A stretch of 64,000 nt of DNA from Bisgaard Taxon 45. Its GTDB lineage: Bacteria; Pseudomonadota; Gammaproteobacteria; Enterobacterales; Pasteurellaceae. Each line of letters begins with the position of its first letter. The stretch's first letter is position 1. The stretch is from NCBI GenBank assembly GCA_030783905.1, contig JAQAHH010000003.1, forward strand, positions 124,001 through 188,000. The letters run 5' to 3'. Under the pieces are notes generated by a model, which worked only from the letters and a program-made list of their open reading frames with translations, was not told the DNA's origin and did not search any database. Positions 48,847-59,523 of the stretch are shown one piece after another. The position numbers and the translations under genes were made by a program.

Positions 48847-50421
48847 TTGAGCAAAGGATTATTAAAATCGGGCATTGTCGTCAGCACCATGACGTTGTTA
48901 TCACGCATTCTAGGGTTAATCAGAGATATTGTCATTGCCAACTTATTAGGTGCAGGCGTGGCAGCAGATGTCTTTTTATTCGCCAACAAAATCCCGAATT
49001 TCCTGCGCCGCTTATTTGCCGAAGGCGCCTTTTCACAAGCCTTTGTGCCGGTTTTAGCGGAATATCAAAAAGCCGGCGATATTGATAAAACGCGCGAATT
49101 TATTGGTAAAGTCTCGGGCACATTAGGCGGATTAGTATCCATTGTAACGATTTTTGCGATGGTCTTTTCTCCGTTGATCGCAGCACTATTTGGTACAGGT
49201 TGGTTCATTGATTGGGTCAATAATGGGCCAAATGCGGAAAAATTTGAACAAGCCTCTTTCCTACTCAAAATCACGTTTCCTTATCTCTGGTTTGTGACGT
49301 TCGTTGCCCTTTCTGGTGCGATATTAAATACCATTGGCAAATTCGGGGTCATGTCATTCTCACCAGTTTTACTGAATATTGCTATGATCGCTACCGCGCT
49401 GTTCCTTGCACCACATATGAACAGTCCAGATTTAGCCTTAGCAATAGGGATTTTCACTGGCGGATTATTGCAATTTTTGTTTCAAATCCCGTTTTTAAAA
49501 CAAGCAGGCTTGTTAGTCAAACCAAAATGGGCATGGCATGATGCCGGGGTAAAGAAGATTCGCACGTTAATGATCCCTGCCCTCTTTGGTGTGTCAGTCA
49601 GTCAGATTAATTTATTATTAGATACGTTAATCGCCAGTTTTTTGATGACGGGATCCATCAGCTGGCTATACTATTCCGATCGATTATTAGAATTTCCACT
49701 CGGCCTCTTTGGGATTGCAATTTCTACGGTGATTCTGCCTACACTTGCGCGTCACCATGTCAGTCGGCATGATAATTCTGCCCAAAGTGCCCTTGATTTC
49801 CGCCATACAATGGATTGGGGCATTCGCATGATTTTACTGTTAGGGGTGCCGGCCATGATTGGTATTGCGATTTTAGCGCAACCTTTACTGTTAGTGTTAT
49901 TTATGCGTGGCAACTTTGGCTTAAATGATGTACAAGCCGCGTCACTTTCACTCTGGGCATTCAATGCCGGTTTACTCAGTTTTATGTTAATCAAAATTTT
50001 GGCGAATGGTTATTACGCTCGCCAAGACACCAAAACACCAGTTAAAATTGGGATCATTGCCATGGTCAGTAACATGGGCTTTAACTTGCTTGCGATTCCA
50101 TTTAGTTATGTCGGATTAGCCATGGCCTCAGCGATGTCTGCGACCCTCAATGCTTATCTTCTTTACCGCGGTTTAGTGAAAGAACAGGTTTACCATTTTA
50201 GCCGTCAAAGTGCGGTGTTTTTTGGCAAAGTTTTACTGTCTGCTGGTGTAATGGGTGGGGTTGTTTGGTATTACACCCCAACATTGCTTGAGTGGCATGC
50301 CATGACCTTCCTCACTCGCATACATTGGTTGGTTTGGTTGATTGGCTTTGCCGCCATCATTTACTTTACCATGCTCGCACTAGTTGGCATTCGCAAACAT
50401 CACTTAACAACCAAAGGATAA
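48847..50421 (+). CDS. murJ: Lipid II flippase MurJ
   Basis: MurJ moves lipid II across the inner membrane for peptidoglycan synthesis. The 524-residue polytopic protein has STMTLLSRILGLIRDIVIAN, NKIPNFLRRLFAEGAFSQAF (conserved), SISWLYYSDRLLEFPLGLFG and about 14 hydrophobic helices. The start appears to be TTG 48847 (MSKGLLKSG); no nearby ATG exists. Followed by ribF as in many gamma-proteobacteria. An uptake signal is at 50208-50216. Confidence 0.97.
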   Translation: MSKGLLKSGIVVSTMTLLSRILGLIRDIVIANLLGAGVAADVFLFANKIPNFLRRLFAEGAFSQAFVPVLAEYQKAGDIDKTREFIGKVSGTLGGLVSIVTIFAMVFSPLIAALFGTGWFIDWVNNGPNAEKFEQASFLLKITFPYLWFVTFVALSGAILNTIGKFGVMSFSPVLLNIAMIATALFLAPHMNSPDLALAIGIFTGGLLQFLFQIPFLKQAGLLVKPKWAWHDAGVKKIRTLMIPALFGVSVSQINLLLDTLIASFLMTGSISWLYYSDRLLEFPLGLFGIAISTVILPTLARHHVSRHDNSAQSALDFRHTMDWGIRMILLLGVPAMIGIAILAQPLLLVLFMRGNFGLNDVQAASLSLWAFNAGLLSFMLIKILANGYYARQDTKTPVKIGIIAMVSNMGFNLLAIPFSYVGLAMASAMSATLNAYLLYRGLVKEQVYHFSRQSAVFFGKVLLSAGVMGGVVWYYTPTLLEWHAMTFLTRIHWLVWLIGFAAIIYFTMLALVGIRKHHLTTKG

Positions 50422-50458
50422 GCATAAAAAAATATCGCCTATTTGCCTGATTTATGCT

Positions 50459-50464
50459 TATAAT
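50459..50464 (+). promoter_or_regulatory. Candidate -10 for ribF-ileS-lspA-ispH
   Basis: A perfect TATAAT lies 46 bases before the ribF ATG. The -35 is poor. A 10-bp inverted repeat, TAAGCATAAA (50419-50428, including the murJ stop) with TTTATGCTTA (50451-50460), overlaps it and may be a weak terminator of murJ. Confidence 0.45.
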
Positions 50465-50509
50465 GTCCGAATTATTTTGCTTATAAATTTCGAACGGATA
50501 ACGATTTCA

Positions 50510-51445
50510 ATGCGACTGATTCGTGGCATTCACAATTTACCTCAAAATTTATCGGGTTGTGCGCTGACTATTGGCAATTTTGATGGCGTACATTTAGGTC
50601 ATCAAGCCATTTTACGCCATTTACGTCAAAAAGCAGATTCATTGCATTTACCCGTTGTCGTGATGCTATTTGAACCACAACCGCGTGAATATTTCACTGG
50701 TGAAGCCATTCCTGCGCGCCTTATGCGTTTACGAGATAAATTACATTATCTCGCACAAGCTGGTGTGGATTATGTGCTTTGCATTCGTTTTAACGAAAGT
50801 TTTGCCAAGCAAACCGCCGAAGCATTTATTGAAGATTGGCTCGTAAACAAGTTGAATGTCCAATTTTTAAGTATTGGTGATGATTTCCGTTTTGGTGCGA
50901 AACGACAAGGCGATTTTGCGCTATTACAGTCATCTGGTAAGACATTTGGCTTTCTAGTGGAAGATAACCACAGCTTTTACTGTGATGAATTACGCATCAG
51001 TAGCACCGCAATCCGAGAAGCGTTAGCAGAGGATAAGTTAGCCTATGCCGAAAAAATGTTAGGTAAACCTTACCGCATTTTGGGGCGTGTCGCACACGGC
51101 AATAAATTAGGTCGCACTATCGGTTTCCCGACAGCCAATATTCTATTACATCGTCAAGTTAACCCTGTCAAAGGGGTTTACGCAGTGAAAGTGCGGTTAA
51201 AAAACCAAGAAATGTATCATGGCGTCGCCAATATCGGTAAACGCCCCACCATTAATGGTGCAGTACAGCTATTAGAAGTCCATATTTTCGATTTTAATGC
51301 GACAATTTATGGACAATGTTTAGAAATCGAATTTTGCCATAAAATTCGTAATGAGTTTAAATTTCCGAGCGTTGAGGCCCTTAAAGAACAAATTGCCCGA
51401 GATGTGGAAACAGCAAAATACTTTTTCCAAAACACAACACATTAA
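50510..51445 (+). CDS. ribF: Bifunctional riboflavin kinase / FAD synthetase
   Basis: RibF turns riboflavin into FMN and then FAD. From ATG 50510 it has 311 residues. The N-terminal adenylyltransferase has [20 protein letters not shown] and [10 protein letters not shown]; the C-terminal kinase has [15 protein letters not shown] and [14 protein letters not shown]. An upstream in-frame start (50477) adds 11 residues and is rejected. An uptake signal is at 51189-51197. Confidence 0.97.
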   Translation: MRLIRGIHNLPQNLSGCALTIGNFDGVHLGHQAILRHLRQKADSLHLPVVVMLFEPQPREYFTGEAIPARLMRLRDKLHYLAQAGVDYVLCIRFNESFAKQTAEAFIEDWLVNKLNVQFLSIGDDFRFGAKRQGDFALLQSSGKTFGFLVEDNHSFYCDELRISSTAIREALAEDKLAYAEKMLGKPYRILGRVAHGNKLGRTIGFPTANILLHRQVNPVKGVYAVKVRLKNQEMYHGVANIGKRPTINGAVQLLEVHIFDFNATIYGQCLEIEFCHKIRNEFKFPSVEALKEQIARDVETAKYFFQNTTH

Positions 51446-51479
51446 AAGATTAGTTAATTTTATTCATTGGGATATCAAG

Positions 51480-54278
51480 ATGACAGTTGATTATAAAAAC
51501 ACTCTTAACCTGCCAGAAACAGGTTTTCCTATGCGTGGGGATTTGGCAAAACGTGAGCCAAATATGCTAAAAGGTTGGTATGAAAAAAATCTTTACCAAA
51601 AAATCCGTCAAGCCTCTAAAGGCAAAAAATCCTTCATTCTTCACGATGGCCCTCCTTATGCGAACGGTACGATTCATATCGGTCACGCAGTGAATAAAAT
51701 TCTGAAAGATATTATTGTTAAATCCAAAACCGCTTTAGGTTATGACTCTCCTTATATCCCAGGTTGGGACTGCCATGGTTTACCCATTGAGTTAAAAGTA
51801 GAAGGTTTAGTCGGTAAACCAAACCAAAACATCAGTGCAGCACAATTTCGTGAAGCATGTCGTCAATATGCGGCTGAACAAGTGGAAGGGCAGAAAAAAG
51901 ATTTTATCCGTCTTGGCGTATTAGGGGATTGGGACAATCCTTACTTAACCATGAACTATCACACCGAAGCCAACATTATTCGTGCCTTCGGCAAAGCAGT
52001 GGAAAATGGGCATTTATACAAAGGTTCAAAACCGGTCCATTGGTGTTTAGACTGTGCCTCTTCATTGGCAGAAGCCGAAGTGGAATATGAAGATAAAGTC
52101 TCCCCTTCTATCTATGTGCGGTTTAGTGCGGTGGATTCTGACACAGTTTTAGCCAAATTCAATGCAGAAGGTAAAGGAAAGGGCAACATTTCAGCCGTTA
52201 TCTGGACAACCACCCCTTGGACCATTCCGTCTAACCGTGCCATTGCAATTCATGAGAAGCTTGATTATCAATTAGTCCAATTTAATGATGAGCGTGTGAT
52301 TTTAGCCAAAGATTTAGTCGAAGAAGTGGCAAAAGCAGTGGGTATCGAAACCTTTGAGGTGCTTGGTGAAGCAAAAGGCCAAGATCTTGAATGGTTGCGT
52401 TTTAATCATCCGTTCTATGACTTTAGTGTGCCTGTCATTTTAGGTGACCACGTGACCACTGATGGTGGTACTGGTTTAGTGCATACCGCACCAGACCACG
52501 GTCATGACGACTATATTATTGCACAGAAAAATGGCATCGACATGGCGGGCTTAATTGGTAACGACGGTTTGTTCAAAGCCGATGTGCCTTTCTTTGCAGG
52601 GAAAGGCGTGTTTGAGTCCAACGATCTGGTCGTAGCAAAATTACAAGAAGTGGGGGCAATGCTGAAATTCAGCAAAATCAAACACAGTTACCCACATTGC
52701 TGGCGTCATAAAACCCCGATTATTTTCCGTGCGACACCACAATGGTTTATCGGCATGGAAAAACAGGGATTACGTCAACAAGCGTTAGGCGAAATTAAAA
52801 AAGTGCGCTGGATTCCAGATTGGGGTCAAGCTCGTATTGAAAAAATGGTAGAAAACCGCCCAGACTGGTGTATTTCTCGCCAACGTACTTGGGGTGTACC
52901 TGTTGCCTTATTTATCCACAAAGAAACCGAAGAATTGCACCCTCGCACCGTTGAACTGGTCGAAGAAGTGGCAAAACGTGTGGAACAAAAAGGCATTCAA
53001 GCCTGGTGGGATTTAGATGCCACGGAATTATTAGGTGCAGACGCTGAAAACTATAGCAAAGTGCCAGATACGTTAGATGTGTGGTTCGATTCAGGATCAA
53101 CCTATTATTCTGTGGTGAAAGATCGCCCAGAATTTAACGGCAAAGAAGCGGATATGTATCTTGAAGGTTCAGACCAACACCGTGGTTGGTTTATGTCTTC
53201 ATTAATGCTCTCTACGGCAACAGATAACAAAGCACCGTATAAGCAAGTGTTGACACATGGTTTTACTGTCGATGGTCAAGGCCGCAAAATGTCAAAATCC
53301 ATCGGTAACATCGTGACCCCACAAGAAGTGATGGATAAATTCGGTGGCGATATTTTACGTTTATGGGTTGCTTCAACTGACTACACGGGCGAGATTTCTG
53401 TATCTGATGAAATCTTAAAACGTGCGGCTGATGCTTATCGTCGTATTCGTAATACTGCGCGTTTCCTATTAGCAAACCTAAATGGGTTTGATCCAAAACG
53501 CGATCGGGTGAAACCAGAAGAGATGATGGTATTAGACCGTTGGGCTGTCGATTGTGCGCTTCGTGCACAAAATGAAATAAAAGAGGCTTACGATAATTAT
53601 CAATTCCATGCCGTCGTGCAACGTTTAATGAAATTCTGCTCAATTGAGATGGGTTCATTCTATTTAGATATTATCAAAGACCGTCAATACACCACTAAAG
53701 CCGATAGCCTTGCTCGCCGTAGCTGTCAAACGGCATTGTGGCATATTGCCGAAGCGCTTGTTCGTTGGATTGCCCCTGTGTTGTCGTTCACCGCAGATGA
53801 AATCTGGCACTATATTCCGGGTGAACGTGGTGAATTTGTGTTTACTGAGGAATTTTATGATGGCTTATTTGCGTTAGATACGAACGAACAAATGAACGAC
53901 GCTTATTGGCAACAAATCATCACCTTGCGTGATGAAGTCAACCGCGTGTTAGAGCAAGCCCGTAACGATAAAATTATCGGTGCCGCGCTAGAAGCCGAAT
54001 TAACCCTTTATGCGAATGACACTTATGCTCCACTCTTAGCCAAATTACAAAATGAATTGCGTTTTGTGTTAATCACCTCAAAAGCAGAAGTGAGACCATT
54101 AGCAGAAGCCGATGTAGCGGAAGGTGAAGTGAAAGGATTTGCGGTGAAAGTGGTACGTTCTGCTAATCACAAATGCCCTCGTTGCTGGCATTATTCTGAC
54201 AGCAAAGATACCGAGTCACTTTGCTCACGTTGTGATGAAAACGTCAACGGTCAGGGTGAAATCAGACAATTCGCATAA
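51480..54278 (+). CDS. ileS: Isoleucyl-tRNA synthetase
   Basis: IleS charges tRNA-Ile. From ATG 51480 it is 932 residues. Class I motifs: [18 protein letters not shown] (HIGH at about 66-69), [10 protein letters not shown] (KMSKS). The editing domain has [18 protein letters not shown], and the C-terminal zinc site has [12 protein letters not shown] and [10 protein letters not shown]. The earlier start at 51351 overlaps ribF and is rejected. It follows ribF by 34 bases. Confidence 0.98.
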   Translation: MTVDYKNTLNLPETGFPMRGDLAKREPNMLKGWYEKNLYQKIRQASKGKKSFILHDGPPYANGTIHIGHAVNKILKDIIVKSKTALGYDSPYIPGWDCHGLPIELKVEGLVGKPNQNISAAQFREACRQYAAEQVEGQKKDFIRLGVLGDWDNPYLTMNYHTEANIIRAFGKAVENGHLYKGSKPVHWCLDCASSLAEAEVEYEDKVSPSIYVRFSAVDSDTVLAKFNAEGKGKGNISAVIWTTTPWTIPSNRAIAIHEKLDYQLVQFNDERVILAKDLVEEVAKAVGIETFEVLGEAKGQDLEWLRFNHPFYDFSVPVILGDHVTTDGGTGLVHTAPDHGHDDYIIAQKNGIDMAGLIGNDGLFKADVPFFAGKGVFESNDLVVAKLQEVGAMLKFSKIKHSYPHCWRHKTPIIFRATPQWFIGMEKQGLRQQALGEIKKVRWIPDWGQARIEKMVENRPDWCISRQRTWGVPVALFIHKETEELHPRTVELVEEVAKRVEQKGIQAWWDLDATELLGADAENYSKVPDTLDVWFDSGSTYYSVVKDRPEFNGKEADMYLEGSDQHRGWFMSSLMLSTATDNKAPYKQVLTHGFTVDGQGRKMSKSIGNIVTPQEVMDKFGGDILRLWVASTDYTGEISVSDEILKRAADAYRRIRNTARFLLANLNGFDPKRDRVKPEEMMVLDRWAVDCALRAQNEIKEAYDNYQFHAVVQRLMKFCSIEMGSFYLDIIKDRQYTTKADSLARRSCQTALWHIAEALVRWIAPVLSFTADEIWHYIPGERGEFVFTEEFYDGLFALDTNEQMNDAYWQQIITLRDEVNRVLEQARNDKIIGAALEAELTLYANDTYAPLLAKLQNELRFVLITSKAEVRPLAEADVAEGEVKGFAVKVVRSANHKCPRCWHYSDSKDTESLCSRCDENVNGQGEIRQFA

Positions 54279-54386
54279 TTTGTATAAAGGCAGTTTACCC
54301 TGCCTTTGTTGTGCATAATTGAAGTTCTTCTCACAGGCGAACATAAACGTTCGCCTCTGCAATATTGAAACGATGTAAAGGTTATT

Positions 54387-54884
54387 ATGACAAAATCGAA
54401 AAGTGGGCTTTCATTTCTTTGGCTAAGTGCGGTGACATTTTTATTAGATTTAAGCAGCAAATATTTCGTCGTAAAAAATTTTGAACTGTATGAAAGTATC
54501 AATATTCTCCCCGTGTTTAACTTGACTTATGTGCGGAACTATGGCGCAGCATTTAGTTTTTTAGCGGATCATGATGGTTGGCAAAAATACTTTTTTATTA
54601 TTCTCGCCATCGCGATTTCACTCATGCTGTGTTATTTTCTCGCGAAAAATCAAGTCACACAAAAATTACAAAATATCGCCTATGCACTGATTATTGGTGG
54701 CGCATTAGGTAACATGATCGATCGTTTATATCATGGTTTTGTGGTCGATTTCTTTGATTTTTACTGGGATATTTATCACTATCCCGTGTTTAACGTTGCT
54801 GATATTGCCATTTCTCTTGGGGCAGCGTTGATGATTCTTGATGCATTCAAAAATCGTCATGATGCTGAACAACGTACAGAATAA
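54387..54884 (+). CDS. lspA: Lipoprotein signal peptidase
   Basis: LspA cleaves signal peptides from diacylglyceryl prolipoproteins in the inner membrane. The 165-residue protein has four helices and conserved LTYVRNYGAAFSFLADHDGW, IIGGALGNMIDRLYHGFVVD and FNVADIAISLGAALMI with the two catalytic aspartates (in NMIDR and FNVAD). It contains an uptake signal (54425-54433). Confidence 0.97.
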   Translation: MTKSKSGLSFLWLSAVTFLLDLSSKYFVVKNFELYESINILPVFNLTYVRNYGAAFSFLADHDGWQKYFFIILAIAISLMLCYFLAKNQVTQKLQNIAYALIIGGALGNMIDRLYHGFVVDFFDFYWDIYHYPVFNVADIAISLGAALMILDAFKNRHDAEQRTE

Positions 54885-54896
54885 TAGAGGACAATG

Positions 54897-55841
54897 ATGA
54901 AAATTATTTTAGCCAATCCACGTGGTTTCTGTGCGGGAGTTGATCGAGCGATTAGTATCGTGGAATCGGCGTTAGCGATTCACGGTGCCCCTATTTATGT
55001 GCGTCATGAAGTCGTGCATAACCGTTTTGTAGTCAATGGGCTACGCGAACGTGGGGCCATTTTTGTGGAAGAATTACATGAAGTCCCCGATGGTGCGATT
55101 GTGATCTTTTCTGCTCATGGTGTGTCACAAGCCGTTCGCCAAGAAGCCAAAAATCGCCGTCTCAAAGTGTTTGATGCAACCTGTCCTTTGGTGACCAAAG
55201 TCCATATGCAAGTCGCGCGAGCTAGTCGTAAGGGTACCAAGGCGATCTTAATCGGGCATGAAGGCCACCCCGAAGTGGAAGGTACGATGGGGCAATATGA
55301 CAACCCTGAAGGGGGCATTTTCTTGGTGGAAAGTGTGGAAGATATTGCGAAGTTAGGGTTAAGACAAGAAGATGATTTAACCTTTATGACGCAAACAACC
55401 TTGTCCATTGACGACACCAGTGAAGTGATTGAAGCACTCAAACAAAAATACCCTGCCATTCAAGGTCCGCGTAAAAACGATATTTGTTATGCCACCACCA
55501 ATCGCCAACAAGCTGTGCGTGAACTGGCACAACAATCTGATTTGGTCATTGTCGTTGGTTCTAAGAATTCGTCTAACTCTAACCGGTTAGCTGAGCTTGC
55601 CTCTCGTATGGGTGTCGTCTCCAAACTGATTGATGATGCCAATGACATTGATCCAACTTGGCTAGAAAACGTCAATACCATCGGCATTACTGCCGGTGCT
55701 TCAGCACCTGAAATTTTGGTACAATCCGTGGTGAAACGCTTGCAAGAATTAGGGGTCTCCAGTGTGGAAGAACTACAAGGTTGCGAAGAAAATACTGTAT
55801 TTGAGGTACCAAGAGAGTTACGCATTACTGAAGTAAATTAA
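54897..55841 (+). CDS. ispH: 4-hydroxy-3-methylbut-2-enyl diphosphate reductase
   Basis: IspH performs the last step of the MEP isoprenoid pathway with a 4Fe-4S cluster. From ATG 54897 it is 314 residues: [20 protein letters not shown] (first cluster Cys), [24 protein letters not shown] (second Cys), [15 protein letters not shown], and [12 protein letters not shown] 54894 is possible but too close to GAGG (54887-54890). In E. coli fkpB lies between lspA and ispH; here it is absent. Confidence 0.97.
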   Translation: MKIILANPRGFCAGVDRAISIVESALAIHGAPIYVRHEVVHNRFVVNGLRERGAIFVEELHEVPDGAIVIFSAHGVSQAVRQEAKNRRLKVFDATCPLVTKVHMQVARASRKGTKAILIGHEGHPEVEGTMGQYDNPEGGIFLVESVEDIAKLGLRQEDDLTFMTQTTLSIDDTSEVIEALKQKYPAIQGPRKNDICYATTNRQQAVRELAQQSDLVIVVGSKNSSNSNRLAELASRMGVVSKLIDDANDIDPTWLENVNTIGITAGASAPEILVQSVVKRLQELGVSSVEELQGCEENTVFEVPRELRITEVN

Positions 55842-55886
55842 TTCCCTCTCATCTTTCCCTTGTGACTTAGTTTAGCTCGCAACGAT

Positions 55887-55918
55887 GAAAACCATGGCGG
55901 TTCAATCCATGGTTTTCT
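55887..55918 (+). terminator. Terminator after ispH
   Basis: GAAAACCATGG (55887-55897) pairs perfectly with CCATGGTTTTC (55907-55917) around a 9-base loop. Confidence 0.75.
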
Positions 55919-55996
55919 GCTTACTTGGCATTATTCAATGTCATTACATGATGTGCTTTCGCGTAAACGTGAAAAATGCTGACAATAATAATTTTC

Positions 55997-56018
55997 TTTT
56001 TCGATCCACCTCTCAAAA
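55997..56018 (+). promoter_or_regulatory. Candidate CRP-S competence site upstream of comE1
   Basis: The 22 bases read TTTTTCGATCC then ACCTCTCAAAA. Against the H. influenzae CRP-S pattern (TTTTGCGATC, four variable bases, TCGCAAAA) it matches at most positions, including the hallmark C at position 6. CRP-S sites need both CRP and Sxy and drive competence genes. It lies 110 bases before comE1, whose H. influenzae orthologue is a known CRP-S gene. Confidence 0.6.
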
Positions 56019-56128
56019 AAACCACTCATCTTAATTAAGTTGCTTTCTAATGAGTGAAAATCGTCTCTGTTGAATCTGTTCAACACCTTCTTTTTATTAT
56101 TTAATCTCAACGCTTTTAAGGAAGACTT

Positions 56129-56476
56129 ATGAAATTAAAATCTCTTTTACTTTCTGTTTTTGTCTTTATTTCTCTTTTTAACGCTAGTCATGTATGGGCT
56201 GACTCAACCAGTCTGACAAAAGCAAAAACAGAACAGGCTGTCGTGCAAAACACGCAAAGCAAACAACAGGCGATGCTTAATGAAAAAGTGAATATCAATA
56301 CCGCCAGTGCAGCTGAATTACAACAAAAGCTACTTGGTATTGGCGCGAAAAAAGCTGAAGCTATTATCCAACACCGAGAAAAGCATGGTCCGTTTACTGA
56401 TATTGAGCAATTACGTGATATTCCCGGTATTGGTCCGTCAATATTGGAGAAAAATAAAGCACATCTTCAACTCTAA
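56129..56476 (+). CDS. comE1: Competence DNA-binding protein ComE1 (ComEA-like)
   Basis: A 115-residue exported protein with a signal peptide (LLLSVFVFISLFNASHVWA), a short Gln/Ser linker and one helix-hairpin-helix domain: VNINTASAAELQQKLLGIG, KKAEAIIQHREKHGPF, LRDIPGIGPSILEKN. Such ComEA-type proteins bind incoming DNA in the periplasm and ratchet it inward. It is the single-domain form. The ATG follows AAGGAAGA. Confidence 0.92.
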   Translation: MKLKSLLLSVFVFISLFNASHVWADSTSLTKAKTEQAVVQNTQSKQQAMLNEKVNINTASAAELQQKLLGIGAKKAEAIIQHREKHGPFTDIEQLRDIPGIGPSILEKNKAHLQL

Positions 56477-56503
56477 TTCTCATCCACCCTCATTTTATTG
56501 CGT

Positions 56504-56530
56504 AGCGGAATCTTAGGATTCCGCTTTTGT
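56504..56530 (+). terminator. Terminator after comE1
   Basis: AGCGGAATC (56504-56512) pairs with GATTCCGCT (56517-56525) around TTAG, then TTTG. Confidence 0.82.
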
Positions 56531-56595
56531 CATTTGGCTTTATCTTGCAGAAAAGCGTATAATTTCCTCATATTTTCTTCACTATAAGGTCTCAA

Positions 56596-57207
56596 ATGAA
56601 ACAAAAAATCGTCTTAGCAACCGGTAATTTAGGAAAAGTCAAAGAAATGTCAGATGTTCTGGCTGATTTTGGTTTTGAAGTGATTGCACAAACAGAACTC
56701 AACATTGAAAGCCCAGAAGAAACTGGCTTGACCTTCGTGGAGAATGCCTTATTAAAAGCTCGTTATGCTAGCAAACTATCCGGATTACCGGCTATTGCCG
56801 ATGATTCCGGTTTAGTGGTGAAGGCGCTGGGTGGTGCCCCTGGCTTATACTCAGCACGTTATGCCGGTGTGGAGGGGACAGAGGCCGATGCCAAAAATCG
56901 TGAAAAATTACTCAGCGAATTACATAATGTCGCTCAGGCAGAGAGACAAGCAAAATTTGTCAGCTGTATCGTGATGTTACAACACGAACATGATCCTTCT
57001 CCAATTATTGCCGAAGGAGAATGTTATGGTGAGATTAGTTTTACAGAAAAAGGGGAAAATGGTTTCGGCTATGACAGCCTATTTTTTAGCCCAGAAGTTA
57101 ACTGCACCTTTGCCGAATTGGAAACCAGTGAAAAGAAAAAAATCTCACACCGCGCCAGAGCCTTATCTGTGTTAAAAACGAAATTAGCTACAAAAGGAGC
57201 TTCATAA
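56596..57207 (+). CDS. rdgB: dITP/XTP pyrophosphatase
   Basis: RdgB removes non-canonical purine nucleotides such as dITP. The 203-residue protein has [15 protein letters not shown] (SHR-like loop), [59 protein letters not shown] and [10 protein letters not shown], all Ham1-family signatures. The first gene of a four-gene unit leading to hemW. Its stop overlaps the next ATG by one base. Confidence 0.96.
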   Translation: MKQKIVLATGNLGKVKEMSDVLADFGFEVIAQTELNIESPEETGLTFVENALLKARYASKLSGLPAIADDSGLVVKALGGAPGLYSARYAGVEGTEADAKNREKLLSELHNVAQAERQAKFVSCIVMLQHEHDPSPIIAEGECYGEISFTEKGENGFGYDSLFFSPEVNCTFAELETSEKKKISHRARALSVLKTKLATKGAS

Positions 57208-57887
57208 TGTGGAAAAAATGCAGTCTATTTTTGCTTAGTGTTACTCTATCTCATGCGATCTATGGTTTGGATTACTTACCTGAACAAATTGAATTGCTGA
57301 ACGAAGCGAAAAAAGGCAATCCAGAAGCACAATACGATTTAGCCATGAGTTTGCAAACCACCACCGATATGGCGTACTTAAAACAAAGTGACTTTTTCTA
57401 TTGGTTGGAACAAGCTGCCAATAATAAATACGACGTTGCGCAAGATTTATTAGACGATATTTTGGCAGAATATGATCCAAAGTTATTGCAAGACTTGGCA
57501 CCAAATGAAACACAAAAAATCTTAGATGAAGTTCATCAATTAGATAAACAACAACCTAAACATTATGCTGTGATTGTGAACAAGCTAAAACAAGCAGCAG
57601 AATTAGAAAACTATACCGCCCTTGCGCAATTAAGTTGGATTTATGGTGATGGCAGATTAGCTGAAAAGTATGGTGTTAAATTTTCGACCATAAAAGCCTG
57701 TACACTCGCGACCTATAACAATTTGCGCCATGGCGATATCAATAAAGAAGATATGGAATATTTCTGCAGTGGTGATGTGCTCAACCGCGCTGATTGGCCA
57801 CAAGCACAAAAAGTGGCAAATAAAACTGCAGCCGAGATTCAACAAAAACCGCGTGCACTTTTTTCATTGTTAGACAAACTTAAATGA
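57207..57887 (+). CDS. Exported Sel1-repeat-like protein
   Basis: A 226-residue protein with a signal peptide (CSLFLLSVTLSHAIYG). Two regions look like Sel1/TPR helical repeats: LNEAKKGNPEAQYDLAMSLQ and KQAAELENYTALAQLSWIYG. Two cysteines occur late (IKACTLATYN and EYFCSGD) and could form a disulfide. Function unknown. It is coupled to rdgB by a one-base overlap, with AAAGGAGC upstream, and followed 9 bases later by ybjQ. Confidence 0.75.
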   Translation: MWKKCSLFLLSVTLSHAIYGLDYLPEQIELLNEAKKGNPEAQYDLAMSLQTTTDMAYLKQSDFFYWLEQAANNKYDVAQDLLDDILAEYDPKLLQDLAPNETQKILDEVHQLDKQQPKHYAVIVNKLKQAAELENYTALAQLSWIYGDGRLAEKYGVKFSTIKACTLATYNNLRHGDINKEDMEYFCSGDVLNRADWPQAQKVANKTAAEIQQKPRALFSLLDKLK

Positions 57888-57896
57888 GGACGATTT

Positions 57897-58220
57897 ATGC
57901 TGATTACGACAACGCCGAGCATTGAAGGAAAACAAATTACTGAATACAAAGAGGTGGTATTTGGTGAAGTGGTGGCAGGCTCAAACTTTATCCGTGACTT
58001 TTTTGCAGGCATTACCGATATCATTGGGGGACGTTCTGGGGCATACGAATCGAAAATTGCCCGAGCCCGTAAAGAAGCCTTAGAGGAATTACAAAAAAAT
58101 GCCAAACGCTTAGGGGCCAATGCGGTTGTGGGTGTCGAAGTCAATTACACGTCAATCAATGGTGACGGAAAAAGTATGTTTATGATTGTGGCAAGTGGGA
58201 CAGCCGTGGTGGTACGTTAG
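57897..58220 (+). CDS. YbjQ/UPF0145 family protein
   Basis: A 107-residue protein with the UPF0145 (DUF74) pattern: [60 protein letters not shown] and [12 protein letters not shown]. It is related to heavy-metal-binding-annotated domains and forms pentamers in known structures; no function is established. Its stop overlaps the hemW GTG by one base. Confidence 0.9.
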   Translation: MLITTTPSIEGKQITEYKEVVFGEVVAGSNFIRDFFAGITDIIGGRSGAYESKIARARKEALEELQKNAKRLGANAVVGVEVNYTSINGDGKSMFMIVASGTAVVVR

Positions 58221-59374
58221 TGAGTATAAACCACCTTCCCCCATTAAGCTTGTATATTCATATTCCTTGGTGTGTACAAAAATGCCCTTATTGTGATTTC
58301 AACTCACATGCACAAAAAGGCGCACTCCCCGAACAAGACTATATTACGCACTTGTTACAAGATCTCAATCAAGATCTGCACCGTTTTCAAGACAGTATTC
58401 AAGGGCGCCCCCTCCATTCTATTTTTATTGGCGGCGGCACCCCGAGTCTATTTTCGGCAGAAGGTATTCATCGCTTACTGTCAGGTATTGAGCAACGCAT
58501 TCCCTTTCAATCGGATATTGAAATTACCCTAGAAGCCAATCCTGGCACCGCCGAGGCTGAACGCTTTAAAGGTTATGTTCAAGCAGGCGTGACGCGTATT
58601 TCAATGGGTATTCAAAGTTTTAATGATGATAAGTTGGCTCGTTTAGGACGAATTCATAATGCACAACAAGCCAAAAGTGCGGTTGGTTTTGCCAAAGTTT
58701 CTGGGCTTAAAAGTTTTAATTTAGATCTGATGCATGGCTTGCCTAACCAGACACGAGAGGAGGCACTGGCTGACTTACAACAAGCGATCGCCCTCGATCC
58801 GCCTCATCTTTCATGGTATCAACTGACCATTGAACCCAATACCTTATTTGCTTATCGTCCGCCAACTTTGCCCGATGATGATGCACTTTGGGATATTTTT
58901 GAGCAAGGTCACCAGCTTTTAATCAAGGCAGGCTACATACAATACGAAACCTCTGCTTATGCCAAACCGGCTTTTCAATGCCAACATAATCTGAATTATT
59001 GGCGTTTTGGTGATTATTTAGCAATTGGCTGCGGGGCACATGGTAAGATCACGCAACCTGATGGACAAATCAAGCGCTATTCAAAAACCAAACATCCCAA
59101 AGGTTATATGCGAGGGGAATATTTGTACGAAGAAAAAACGGTGGCGACAGAAGATTTGCCATTCGAGTTTTTTATGAACCGTTTTCGTTTATTAGAGGCG
59201 GTGCCGAAAGCAGACTTCACCCATTTAACAGGACTGCGTGAATCTTGTATTCGCTCACAAATTGAATGGGCACGAACCAAAAACTACATTAGCGAAACCC
59301 CAACTGCCTGGCAAATTACCGAACAAGGGAAGTTATTTTTAAATGAATTGTTAGCAGAATTTTTACCAAAATAG
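58220..59374 (+). CDS. hemW: Heme chaperone HemW (radical SAM)
   Basis: A 384-residue radical SAM protein with the cluster motif IHIPWCVQKCPYCDFNSH (CX3CX2C) and FIGGGTPSLFSAEGI, NPGTAEAERFKGYVQAGVTR, LMHGLPNQTREEAL. HemW resembles coproporphyrinogen dehydrogenase HemN but lacks its extra features and is thought to deliver heme. It starts at GTG 58220. The rdgB-hemW pairing matches E. coli. An uptake signal is at 58675-58683. Confidence 0.93.
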   Translation: MSINHLPPLSLYIHIPWCVQKCPYCDFNSHAQKGALPEQDYITHLLQDLNQDLHRFQDSIQGRPLHSIFIGGGTPSLFSAEGIHRLLSGIEQRIPFQSDIEITLEANPGTAEAERFKGYVQAGVTRISMGIQSFNDDKLARLGRIHNAQQAKSAVGFAKVSGLKSFNLDLMHGLPNQTREEALADLQQAIALDPPHLSWYQLTIEPNTLFAYRPPTLPDDDALWDIFEQGHQLLIKAGYIQYETSAYAKPAFQCQHNLNYWRFGDYLAIGCGAHGKITQPDGQIKRYSKTKHPKGYMRGEYLYEEKTVATEDLPFEFFMNRFRLLEAVPKADFTHLTGLRESCIRSQIEWARTKNYISETPTAWQITEQGKLFLNELLAEFLPK

Positions 59375-59523
59375 GCTTGTTAATCGCACTGAATAGGATT
59401 AAAGTAGAGCGTTATTGCATGACGCGCAAACGATTACGCAGCTGATTTAATCATCAAGATACGTTGTGTGGCATCGCCTATTCATGACGTGAAAGCAAAG
59501 TATTTGCAATTAAAGGAATCAAC

